Assembly: GCF_018310695.1 (NCBI RefSeq)
Contig: NZ_JAGXCY010000014.1
Coordinates: forward strand, 43,742 to 107,741
Origin: Paenibacillus sp. Marseille-Q4541
GTDB lineage: Bacteria > Bacillota > Bacilli > Paenibacillales > Paenibacillaceae
DNA: 64,000 nt
Reading direction: 5' to 3'
Part shown: in pieces, positions 56,567 through 64,000 of the stretch
Position numbering within the stretch: position 1 is the stretch's first letter
Layout: each line of letters starts with the position of its first letter
Position numbers and translations under genes: made by a program
The notes under the pieces: model-generated
Databases searched by the model: none
What the model saw: only the letters and a program-made list of their open reading frames with translations
What the model was told of the DNA's origin: nothing

Positions 56567-57001
56567 TCATTTTACGATCAAAACAGGAATACTTGCTTCT
56601 TGTGCAACACGGTGACTGACGCTTCCCAGCATAAATTCACGAATTCCGCTTAGACCACGACTGCCAATGACAATCAAATCAGTGTTATTTTGTTTAATAT
56701 ACTCCACAATAACGTCAACTGGTGAACCTTGGATGAGTTCAACCTGCGCGTCCGCTCCCATAGCAGCCAGTCTTTTCTTCGCTTCTTCTACCGTTTGCTC
56801 GGCAAGTTCGTACACTTCATTGTTAACCGAAGGAGGAATAGGTGCAAGCCCCTCGCCAATAAATACTCTTGGGAAATCATAAACATGCAGTACTTCAAGA
56901 ACGGAATTCTCTGACATATTCGTTAACTGCACTGCCTTTTCAAGTGCTTTATTTGCTACCTCGGAGCCGTCATAGGCTAGTAGAATTTTAGAAAACGACA
57001 T
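56567..57001 (-). CDS. Universal stress protein, UspA family
   Basis: A 144-residue UspA-fold protein. It begins KILLAYDGSEVANKALEKA and ends with the ATP-binding loop VIGSRGLSGIREFMLGSVSHRVAQEASIPVLIV (G-x2-G-x9-G-S), so it is of the ATP-binding class. Such proteins help cells survive starvation and other stresses, by an unclear mechanism. The ATG follows AGGTGGCGG. It is a single gene with its own terminator. Confidence 0.93.
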   Translation of the reverse strand: MSFSKILLAYDGSEVANKALEKAVQLTNMSENSVLEVLHVYDFPRVFIGEGLAPIPPSVNNEVYELAEQTVEEAKKRLAAMGADAQVELIQGSPVDVIVEYIKQNNTDLIVIGSRGLSGIREFMLGSVSHRVAQEASIPVLIVK

Positions 57002-57072
57002 GAGGAACCGCCACCTTTCTGTATGTACTGTTTATTAACCACTCTCTTGAACGATTGAATCATTTTAAATAC

Positions 57073-57336
57073 CTAACTTAAAAAATATCCATAAAGTACC
57101 GCATTAACAAACAAAAGAACAGGAACACCGATTGTAAAACTGGCATGCTTCGTTTTATGACGCTTACGGTACATCGCTATGAGAATGCCGAGTGAACCAC
57201 CAATTGTAGCAAGCAAAAACAATGTTTTCTCCGGCACCCTGTCTCTTCTCTTCTGGGCTCTTCTTTTATCTTCAGACATCACCAGGTAGGCTACCACATT
57301 AATAAAAACAAACCATACCATGATTCCCTCTCTCAT
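57073..57336 (-). CDS. DUF1294 small membrane protein
   Basis: About 87 residues with two or three hydrophobic segments: VWFVFINVVAYLVMSEDKRRA, TLFLLATIGGSLGILIAMYRKRHKTKHASFTIGVPVLLFVNAVL. The DKRRAQ...RVPEKTL and GGSLG...RHKT patterns are those of DUF1294. Function unknown. ATG 57336 follows AAAGGGG at ten bases; ATG 57321 (after GAGAGGG) is also possible. Confidence 0.85.
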   Translation of the reverse strand: MREGIMVWFVFINVVAYLVMSEDKRRAQKRRDRVPEKTLFLLATIGGSLGILIAMYRKRHKTKHASFTIGVPVLLFVNAVLYGYFLS

Positions 57337-57586
57337 ACAGACAGCCCCTTTCATCGCTTGTTGTTAGCAAGCCCCATCTCCTATTATACCGTTCGCTAGA
57401 ACATGGAAGCAATGAATACACTCACTGTATAAGAAGGTCTTTAAGGGAAGAGTAAAGATATGTATTCAGAATTGTTCGATGATATGGATCTCCATTTTTA
57501 GTCATGAAGTAACACGAATTTATTGTTGCTTATCTTATTGTAACGTAGCCCCCGCATTTCTATACACACGGGCCTCACAATTAGAA

Positions 57587-57621
57587 AAGAACAGGCACCT
57601 TTCGGAAAGGCGCCTGTTCTT
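57587..57621. terminator. Terminator downstream of the 45-aa gene
   Basis: AAGAACAGGC (57587-57596) pairs with GCCTGTTCTT (57612-57621), and CCTTTC pairs with GAAAGG inside. The gap 57337-57586 holds no supported gene. Confidence 0.8.
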
Positions 57622-57683
57622 ACTCTACCTATATTCAAACATTATACGGTAAAATTAAAAATTTCGCTCCCCTTACCAAGTGT

Positions 57684-57821
57684 TTAAGACTCCTGTTTTG
57701 GAATCCCGTTCAAGCTCGGCGGATACTCAGCAGCTTTAGCCGGCCGAAGTGTCTTGCTTTCTTCAAGGATACTCGACTTGTTTTGCTGGTTTTTAATTTT
57801 CTGCGGTTTGTTATGCGGCAT
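57684..57821 (-). CDS. Small hydrophilic protein, 45 aa
   Basis: Not recognised. The ATG is preceded by AGGGGGTGAG at good spacing. The product is basic at its N-terminus (MPHNKPQKIKNQQNKSSIL) and ends with a proline-containing stretch (AAEYPPSLNGIPKQES). No membrane segment or cysteine. Size, composition and the KPQ/NQQNKSS pattern recall small acid-soluble or late-sporulation peptides, which is a guess. It lies 97 bases after topB on the same strand and before a terminator. Confidence 0.6.
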   Translation of the reverse strand: MPHNKPQKIKNQQNKSSILEESKTLRPAKAAEYPPSLNGIPKQES

Positions 57822-57918
57822 TTGTGGCTCACCCCCTGAAGAATAGGTTGCCATCCTGCCATTTCATTATGCGAAGGAATATTTACATGCTATAGCCCGC
57901 GGTGCTCTGCTGACTAGA

Positions 57919-60057
57919 TTACTTCCCTTCCTTCTGCTCCATTGCTGCTTTCAGCAAATCTCCAAGATTAGAACCAATCGATTCCTTTTTCTCGAATTGC
58001 TTCACCAGCTTTTGTTGTTCACGTTTATTTACACGTTGTTTGTCCTTATCTACCGTTTCCGTGATCCCGCAAGGTAAGCATTGAACATACAGACCTGCCT
58101 TACCTTCCTTGAGTTCCATCTTCTTATGACACTGTGGACAACGACGATTCGAAAGTTTTTTTTCTGCAGAGCGTTTGTAACCACAATCACCAGAAGGACA
58201 TACTAGAAATTTTCCACGTTTCGATTTCTTCTCGAGTAATCGTGTACCGCAATCTGGACAATGGCTATTCGAAACATTATGCGGTTTGTATTCCGTTGTA
58301 CTGTTCTTCACACTGCGCACCAGCTCGCCTGCCATCGTACGGATTCCATTCAAAAATGGTTCAGGCTGACCTTGCCCCTTGGCAATACGCTCAAGCTCAG
58401 CTTCCCATTTCGCAGTGAGCTCCGGAGTACGCAGCTGCGGAGCAGCCAGTTCAATTAGCTGTTTTCCTTTGCCTGTTGGATGCATCACATTCCCTTGACG
58501 CTCGATGGTATCTGAACTCACGAGCTTCTCAATAATGTCCGCACGAGTAGCCGGGGTCCCAAGCCCATGCTTCTCCATTTGACCGAGCAAAGCAGCTTCA
58601 TTATACCGTTTAGGTGGGAGTGTTCTGCCTGGTTTCACAATACACCGCTGGATTTTGAAAGTTTCACCTTCACGAAGTTCAGGAAGCTGCTGACCACCTG
58701 ATTTTGCATCGTGAGACTCATCTTCTGAATCCCCGTCGTCCTCGTACCCCTCTGCTCCGTATACTTCACGCCAGCCGTGATCCTTTACGGTCGTTCCTTT
58801 AACTGCAAGCGTTTCTTTTTCCACTTCTAACTTCACCTGGACTGCATCATATCTTGCAGGAGGATAGAACAAACTAATGAATCTTCTCACGATAAGGTCA
58901 TATAACTTACGCTCGTCGGTAGATAGTCCATTTAATAGCACCGTCTGCTCCGTAGGTATAATCGCATGGTGGTCGCTTACTTTACTGTCATCCACTATGC
59001 GTTTCGTAATAGGAAGCGACTTACGTAGTAATGGACGAGCTAGAGCGCTATAAGGTCCCACCGCCACACTCTCTAGCCGTTCTTTAAGTGTACCTGTCAT
59101 GTCACTCGTCAAATATCGGCTATCTGTCCGAGGGTAGGTGACCAGCTTATGCTGTTCATACAAACGCTGAAGAAGATTTGAGGTCTCTTTTGCCGAGAAT
59201 CCGTATCTTTTATTCGCATCCCGCTGCAGTTCCGTCAGATCATAAGCGAGAGGATGAGGCTCAACCTTTTCACTCTTCTTCACCTGGATTACTTTTGCTG
59301 ATGCACCATCTAATTTGCGCTTCAATTCTTCCGTCCGTGTTTTGTCAAAAATACGAGCGTCTCCTTGAGGAGCACGCCACATTGCTTGAAAACTTCCAAA
59401 ATCAGCAGCAATTGTATCGTACTCTTCAGAACGGAAATTCATAATTTCCTTTTCACGATCCATAATCATTCCGAGCGTCGGTGTTTGAACCCGACCGGCA
59501 GATAACTGAGCACCATACTTCACGGTAAGAGCTCTTGTTACATTTAGTCCCACCATCCAGTCAGCTTCTGCACGGCAGCGAGCCGATTCATACAATCGAT
59601 CAAACTGATGTCCTGGTTTCAGATTAGCAAAACCTTCTTTTATCGCTTTATCTGTCTGTGAAGAAATCCAAAGACGTTTAAAAGGCTTCTTAAAATGCGC
59701 CATCTGAATAATCCAACGAGCAAGAAGTTCCCCTTCTCTCGCCGCATCTGTAGCTATAATAAGTTCTTTAATATCCTGTCTTTTCATTAGCTGCTGCACA
59801 GCTTTATACTGATGGTTCGTTTCCCGAAGCACCTTAAGTTTCGTTTGTTTCGGTAGAATCGGCAAATCTTCTAGGTTCCATGTCGCATATTTATGATCAT
59901 AGTCCTCCGGCTCCGCAAGACCTACCAAATGTCCCAAAGCCCAAGTCACCACATACTGCGGTCCTTCAAAATAACTTTTATGTTTTTCACGGCTTCCCAT
60001 GACGCGTGCAATCTCACGTGCTACCGAGGGTTTTTCTGCTAATACGAGTACTTTCAT
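57919..60057 (-). CDS. topB: DNA topoisomerase III
   Basis: Type IA topoisomerase that decatenates single-stranded regions and aids replication fork and recombination repair. The Toprim domain opens with VLVLAEKPSVAREIARVMG and has ATDAAREGELLARWI. The catalytic tyrosine is in LVTYPRTDSRYLTSDM. The C-terminus carries two zinc-ribbon-like modules (CPDCGTRLL...CPSGDCG; CPQCHKKMELK...CLPCG) and a charged tail. 712 residues, typical for the Firmicutes form. Confidence 0.95.
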   Translation of the reverse strand: MKVLVLAEKPSVAREIARVMGSREKHKSYFEGPQYVVTWALGHLVGLAEPEDYDHKYATWNLEDLPILPKQTKLKVLRETNHQYKAVQQLMKRQDIKELIIATDAAREGELLARWIIQMAHFKKPFKRLWISSQTDKAIKEGFANLKPGHQFDRLYESARCRAEADWMVGLNVTRALTVKYGAQLSAGRVQTPTLGMIMDREKEIMNFRSEEYDTIAADFGSFQAMWRAPQGDARIFDKTRTEELKRKLDGASAKVIQVKKSEKVEPHPLAYDLTELQRDANKRYGFSAKETSNLLQRLYEQHKLVTYPRTDSRYLTSDMTGTLKERLESVAVGPYSALARPLLRKSLPITKRIVDDSKVSDHHAIIPTEQTVLLNGLSTDERKLYDLIVRRFISLFYPPARYDAVQVKLEVEKETLAVKGTTVKDHGWREVYGAEGYEDDGDSEDESHDAKSGGQQLPELREGETFKIQRCIVKPGRTLPPKRYNEAALLGQMEKHGLGTPATRADIIEKLVSSDTIERQGNVMHPTGKGKQLIELAAPQLRTPELTAKWEAELERIAKGQGQPEPFLNGIRTMAGELVRSVKNSTTEYKPHNVSNSHCPDCGTRLLEKKSKRGKFLVCPSGDCGYKRSAEKKLSNRRCPQCHKKMELKEGKAGLYVQCLPCGITETVDKDKQRVNKREQQKLVKQFEKKESIGSNLGDLLKAAMEQKEGK

Positions 60058-60353
60058 AACTCTCCCCTTTCTGCAATATCTCTATTATAACATTCACGTA
60101 AAGTGATGAGAAAATGCTATAAACGATATTGATGTTATATATTATCACATTAATATTATTGTTATTTAGTTTTCGTTATTTCCATGTCTATTTTAAATCA
60201 CAAAGTAATTCAATGAAAAAGAAAGATATACCGAGAAAATAACATATGTAATCGTTTTAATTAGTATTTTGCTAATTTGTAAGATTACCTAACATAAATT
60301 ATGATTCGTTTAACTTATTTTTCCTCTACAACTTTAAAGGAGTGAATTCACTT

Positions 60354-62288
60354 ATGAATCGTCAGCCATCTTCTCTGTGGAAAAAAGCGGGTCAGACTTT
60401 CCTTACTACCGCACTTATTTCAGCATCACTTTTCTCCTCTTCTTCAGAACTATTCGCATCCCCCTCCAAAGCAGATAGCAGTAAGACAGCTACATCAACT
60501 TCTGTCCAAACCAAAGTTACCGTAGATTATTTCTATGAATCCATGAAAAAAACTGCGGAAATCGCAGGAATTCCTTTTACAATGGCCAAACCTGAAGGTA
60601 CTATGCTACAAAGACAAACTGCAGCCAAGGCAATTCAAGAATGGTTATCTCTACCTGTATCCTCTAATTCATTCAAAGATGTACCTGAAAAGCACGCCTA
60701 TACATCGGCAATTAGTGCTGTTTATCAAGCCGGTATTATGAATGGGTACAGTAAGGAACTGTTTTTCCCTAAATCCCCATTGACCCAAAGTGACATAGAT
60801 CTAATATCTGAACGGATTTTAGCTTACATACAACCTTTTGAGATTGAAGAAGCTACGATTAGAAGTATTCAAAAAGCGATGGAACAAGGAAAACTAACCT
60901 CCCACGAACTGGTGCAAATGTACCTTGATCGAATTGAAAAAAATGATGATAAGGGCTCTGCTATCAATTCTATTATTACAATAAACGATAGCGCACTTGA
61001 GATAGCCGATCAACTAGATGCTGAGCGAAAAACATCCGGTCCCCGCGGTCCCCTTCACGGGATTCCTATTCTCGTCAAAGACAATTATGACACTTCAGAT
61101 ATGCCAACATCGGCTGGATGCATTTGCCTTAAAGACTCCATTCCAAGTGAAGACGCAGATCAGATCGCCAAATTAAAAGCAGCAGGGGCAATCATTTTAG
61201 GTAAAACCAATCTGCATGAATTCGCCTTCGGAATTACGACCTCCAGTTCCTTAGGTGGACAAACCCTTAATCCATATGCCTTGGATCATTATCCAGGTGG
61301 ATCAAGCGGCGGAACGGGAGCTGCAATCGCAGCAAACTTTGCCGTTGCAGGTATGGGTACGGATACAGGCGGTTCCATCCGTATTCCGTCCAGTTTTAAC
61401 AGCCTTGTAGGCATTCGGCCAACCATTGGATTGTCCAGTAGAGATGGTATTATTCCCCTTGCTCTAACACAAGACGTAGGAGGTCCAATGGCTCGTACTG
61501 TTGCAGATGCAGCATTGGTTCTAGAAGCAACCACTGGATACGATCCAGATGATCTTGCGACTTCCTATAGTGTCGGCCGTACTCCTGAATCCTACACTTC
61601 ATATCTTGATGAAAAGGGACTACAAGGGGCACGAATCGGGGTAGCCACTGAATTATTTGCAAGTAGCAATGCGGAAGAAAAAGAGGTGTCTGCACTCGTA
61701 TATCAAGCGGTAAGTGATATTAGATCACTTGGTGCATCTGCTGTTGAGATCAAAATTCCGAATCTGGACCAAATAGGTAAATTCCCAAGCCTCAGTAGCT
61801 ATGAATTTAAGTTCCAATTGAACGATTATCTAGGCGAGCTTGGCGATGCTGCCCCTTATCACACACTTTCAGAGATTATTGAGTCTGGTGAATTTGACCA
61901 AAGCCAAGCATCCTCAATGAAATCAAGAAATGCACGCGAATTACTAGAAACAGAAGAGTATAAAGATATCGTGCTAAACCGGACAAAAGTAACCCGAGAA
62001 GCTTTACTAAAAGTGATGGCCGAGAATGATCTGGATGCTATTGTGTATCCAACAACAACACAAGCAGCAGCCGTTATCGGAGATTCTCAAAATGCAGGTG
62101 GTAATAATCGCCTTAGCCCTTTCTCCGGCTTCCCTGCGATTACAGTTCCTGCAGGATTTACAACAGAGGGGCTTCCGGTAGGAATTGAGTTTCTTGGCAG
62201 AGCCTTTGATGAAGGTACACTCATTAAGCTCGCTTACAGCTATGAACAAGGAACTCAGCATCGTAAAGCACCTGTCCTTTCGGAATAG
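60354..62288 (+). CDS. Exported amidase with a single SLH-like domain
   Basis: A signal peptide (residues 1-36, hydrophobic core TFLTTALISASLFSSSSELFA) precedes an SLH-like segment at about 55-160 (AAKAIQEWL, NSFKDVPEKHAYTSAISAVYQAGIMNGYS). The amidase-signature domain follows: catalytic Lys in GIPILVKDNYD (K242), the GGSSGGTGAAIAAN loop, and the nucleophile serine in GTDTGGSIRIPSS (S341). ATG 60354 is chosen, 11 bases after AAAGGAG. It is related to GatA but secreted, so not a tRNA amidotransferase. Its likely substrates are extracellular amides or peptides. Confidence 0.9.
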   Translation: MNRQPSSLWKKAGQTFLTTALISASLFSSSSELFASPSKADSSKTATSTSVQTKVTVDYFYESMKKTAEIAGIPFTMAKPEGTMLQRQTAAKAIQEWLSLPVSSNSFKDVPEKHAYTSAISAVYQAGIMNGYSKELFFPKSPLTQSDIDLISERILAYIQPFEIEEATIRSIQKAMEQGKLTSHELVQMYLDRIEKNDDKGSAINSIITINDSALEIADQLDAERKTSGPRGPLHGIPILVKDNYDTSDMPTSAGCICLKDSIPSEDADQIAKLKAAGAIILGKTNLHEFAFGITTSSSLGGQTLNPYALDHYPGGSSGGTGAAIAANFAVAGMGTDTGGSIRIPSSFNSLVGIRPTIGLSSRDGIIPLALTQDVGGPMARTVADAALVLEATTGYDPDDLATSYSVGRTPESYTSYLDEKGLQGARIGVATELFASSNAEEKEVSALVYQAVSDIRSLGASAVEIKIPNLDQIGKFPSLSSYEFKFQLNDYLGELGDAAPYHTLSEIIESGEFDQSQASSMKSRNARELLETEEYKDIVLNRTKVTREALLKVMAENDLDAIVYPTTTQAAAVIGDSQNAGGNNRLSPFSGFPAITVPAGFTTEGLPVGIEFLGRAFDEGTLIKLAYSYEQGTQHRKAPVLSE

Positions 62289-62370
62289 TACCTATCATTT
62301 TTCATTTTCTATATGAATTAGAGAAAGGAAATAGTACCTACTACGATCTGTAAGTTTTTCTTCGAGAATA

Positions 62371-62405
62371 AAAAACAGACTTGCATACGAGCAAGTCTGT
62401 TTTTT
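62371..62405. terminator. Bidirectional terminator between amidase gene and fabH
   Basis: AAAAACAGACTTGC (62371-62384) pairs with GCAAGTCTGTTTTT (62391-62404) around ATACGA, with a T-run beyond on the right. Confidence 0.88.
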
Positions 62406-62421
62406 ACTTATATTACTTTTA

Positions 62422-62529
62422 TCAATATCCTTCACGGAGTGCCCTTACCACTACTGGCACATGATCTGAAGAATACCAATAAAAGAAATCTCTTGTCCAG
62501 ACGAGATCTTCACCTATGAATTTGTTACA
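62422..62529 (-). pseudogene. Possible 3' fragment of an exonuclease/endonuclease-fold gene
   Basis: An open stretch of 35 codons follows fabH in another frame and ends in a TGA. It has no start codon before its middle. It reads GEDLVWTRDFFYWYSSDHVPVVVRA. The SSDHVPVVV end resembles the terminal SDHxPVV motif of the DNase I-like endonuclease/exonuclease/phosphatase fold. It may be a decayed remnant or chance. Confidence 0.3.
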
Positions 62530-63515
62530 TCAGGGACTCCCCAACGCACAATACTTCCTGCATAAGTTAGTCCTCCTCCAAACCCAAACAGTAGCATCGT
62601 ATCGTTATATTTCACACGTCCCTCGTCTACAGCTAACTGAATAGCAAGAGGAATAGAAGCTGCAGATGTGTTCCCACGATATTCTACACTTGTCAGCGTG
62701 CGTTCTAAAGGAACAGGTCCCTTTTCACAAATCGATTCAATCATACGCAAATTGGCACTATGGGGTACAAACCACTGGATTTCAGCTGAGGTTAGCCCTG
62801 ATTTAAGTATTAACTCTTTTGCTTTTTCCGGAACGTTACGTACAGCCCATTTGTAAACTTCACGTCCATTCTGGATAAGATGACCATTCTTCTGAAGGTC
62901 TTGACCTTCCATCTGTTCAGCAAAGGTCGTTTTATATAAATGGATCCCACCAGTGCCTTGTGTCCCTGAAATAGATGCGATGAATCCAGGTTCATCTTCA
63001 CTTCTCTCCACAAGTACTGCTCCCGCACCATCTCCGAATAAAATACAAGTGGTTCGATCTGTATAATCCGTAATCTTTGACAGGGTTTCAGCACCAACCA
63101 CGAGAATTTTATGATACATTCCGCTAGTAATGAGACTGTCTGCTAGTTGTAATCCATATACAAAGCCTGCACAAGCAGCACTTAAATCCATCGTTCCTGT
63201 TTGAGGTATATTAAAATAGTGCTGTATTCGTGCAGCAGCACTTGGGAAGGTATATTCTGCCGTACTGGTAGCTACAAGAATCATGTCCACATCGTTAATA
63301 TCTATTTGATATCGTCTTATCATATCCTCAATTGCTTTGCAGCTTAGGTCTGACACGTATTCATGCTCTGCGGCAATACGCCGCTCTCGCATCCCTGTAC
63401 GTTGTACAATCCATTCATCATTAGTATCCACGATCTTCTCTAGTTCTGCATTACTCAGAATTTTCTCTGGAACATAAGTACCGATTGCAGTAATTTTTGC
63501 TTTTGAATGTACGAT
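62514..63515 (-). CDS. fabH: 3-oxoacyl-ACP synthase III
   Basis: Condenses acyl-CoA with malonyl-ACP to start fatty acid synthesis. The nucleophile cysteine is in DLSAACAGFVYGLQ, the histidine in VPHSANLRMIES and the asparagine in RGNTSAASIPLA. The full N-terminus (SKAKITAIGTYVPEKILSNAELEKI) is encoded above the first GTG (63431), but no ATG, GTG or TTG lies there in frame. An AAGGTG site sits five bases before an ATC at 63515, one base away from ATG. So the start is either ATC or the sequence has a point change; starting at 63431 would lose the first beta strand. Confidence 0.85.
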   Translation of the reverse strand: MVHSKAKITAIGTYVPEKILSNAELEKIVDTNDEWIVQRTGMRERRIAAEHEYVSDLSCKAIEDMIRRYQIDINDVDMILVATSTAEYTFPSAAARIQHYFNIPQTGTMDLSAACAGFVYGLQLADSLITSGMYHKILVVGAETLSKITDYTDRTTCILFGDGAGAVLVERSEDEPGFIASISGTQGTGGIHLYKTTFAEQMEGQDLQKNGHLIQNGREVYKWAVRNVPEKAKELILKSGLTSAEIQWFVPHSANLRMIESICEKGPVPLERTLTSVEYRGNTSAASIPLAIQLAVDEGRVKYNDTMLLFGFGGGLTYAGSIVRWGVPDVTNS

Positions 63516-63544
63516 AAGATCACCTTCCCATATTTTATATACAC

Positions 63545-63577
63545 ATTATAACACCAGGTACTAGTACTTGGTACTAA
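63545..63577 (-). promoter_or_regulatory. FapR-like operator over the fabH promoter
   Basis: On the minus strand TTAGTACCAAGTACTAGTACC (63577-63557) contains an inverted TTAGTAC/GTACTAG pair and a further GTACC, immediately above TATAAT (63550-63545). FapR of Bacillales binds TTAGTACC-type repeats and is released by malonyl-CoA, so this fits a member of the fatty acid regulon. Confidence 0.6.
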
Positions 63578-63772
63578 TTTATATTGAGAAAATACACCAT
63601 TATTTCAATCTCTCATATATCTTTCACATAGATTAAATAATAAATTGGATGAATCTACACTAGTATGTGGGGCACGTGAGGTAATTTATTAAGTATAAAT
63701 TGGAGGAAAAGGAAATACAAGCAATCTGAAGATTAGACGAGTACCTACTTTATGACATTATTATATATAAAA

Positions 63773-63796
63773 AGACACTACCTACTGGTAGTGTCT
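63773..63796 (-). terminator. rRNA operon terminator
   Basis: AGACACTACC and GGTAGTGTCT form a perfect ten-base-pair stem around TACT, just after the 5S gene; TTTTTATATATA follows on the minus strand. Confidence 0.88.
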
Positions 63797-63803
63797 CATC
63801 TTT

Positions 63804-63920
63804 GCTTGGCGGCGTCCTACTCTCCCAGGACCCTGCGGTCCAAGTACCATCGGCGCTGGAGGGCTTAACGGTCGTGTTCGGCATGGGTACGTGTGGAACC
63901 CCTCCGCTATCGCCACCAAA
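63804..63920 (-). rRNA. rrf: 5S ribosomal RNA
   Basis: About 117 bases on the minus strand, beginning TTTGGTGGCGATAGCGGAGG and ending CCTGGGAGAGTAGGACGCCG. The conserved CCCATGCCGAACACG segment is present. The spacer beyond 63920 (with CCCTGAAAACTAGAT near 63970) leads toward a 23S gene outside the window. Confidence 0.96.
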
Positions 63921-64000
63921 CGGTGCATTTTTTCAAATGCGGTATTCAAGGAATTGCTCCCTGAAAACTAGATACGAAACAATCTTTGCAATTTATAGCA

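Noticed and set aside
1..64000. CRISPR arrays, insertion sequences, integrases or phage genes
   Set aside because: No direct-repeat array, transposase or phage-like protein was seen in any frame.

Overview
The window looks like a chromosomal segment of a Paenibacillus-type member of the Bacillales. The evidence is the gene order purE-K-B-C-S-Q-L-F-M-N-H-D with tandem PurR boxes and a guanine-class riboswitch, YesM/YesN-type regulators beside a carbohydrate ABC transporter, a copper-amine-oxidase-like stalk protein, strong AGGAGG-type ribosome binding sites, and a 5S rRNA of a Bacillus-like rRNA operon at the right edge. Nearly all genes lie on the minus strand.

Layout from left to right. 0-9 kb: rlmD, dgkB, a sirohydrochlorin chelatase with a yerC-type regulator, a VrrA/YqfQ-like protein, corA, and a phosphate transporter with its DUF47 partner. 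9-15.9 kb: a secreted beta-helix protein, the YerB lipoprotein, a DoxX membrane protein behind a Rex/Fnr-like palindrome, a LigB-type dioxygenase, an alpha/beta hydrolase and small unknown proteins. 15.9-20.1 kb: a glycerol-to-dihydroxyacetone-phosphate module (gldA, single-chain dihydroxyacetone kinase) with a divergent PocR/AraC regulator. 20.2-30.3 kb: a carbohydrate locus with a GH88 unsaturated glucuronyl hydrolase, YesM/YesN two-component system, ABC importer and GH35 beta-galactosidase. 30.4-41.5 kb: a secreted 914-residue six-repeat protein, a VOC protein, ilvA, an orphan DUF4176 protein, a GH3 beta-glucosidase with a divergent AraC regulator, and an mhqO-mhqD quinone-resistance pair preceded by MhqR-like palindromes. 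41.9-56.5 kb: the full de novo purine operon. 56.5-64 kb: a universal stress protein, a DUF1294 protein, a 45-residue protein, topB, an exported SLH-amidase, a second-type fabH behind a FapR-like operator, and 5S rRNA.

From established knowledge of Bacillus subtilis, the pur operon, yerB, yerC, dgkB (yerQ) and yefA (rlmCD) lie in this relative order. The window therefore reads as a conserved backbone opened by about 30 kb of carbohydrate and stress genes between purD and yerB.

No CRISPR array, prophage, transposase or tRNA was seen. No clearly new multi-gene system was found. The less explained items are the structured spacers inside the pur operon (purH-purD, purF-purM, purB-purC), a fabH without a canonical start codon for its full N-terminus, a short ORF encoding little more than a signal peptide, and the repeat-built stalk protein. 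All statements are by eye; no alignment or folding program was run.
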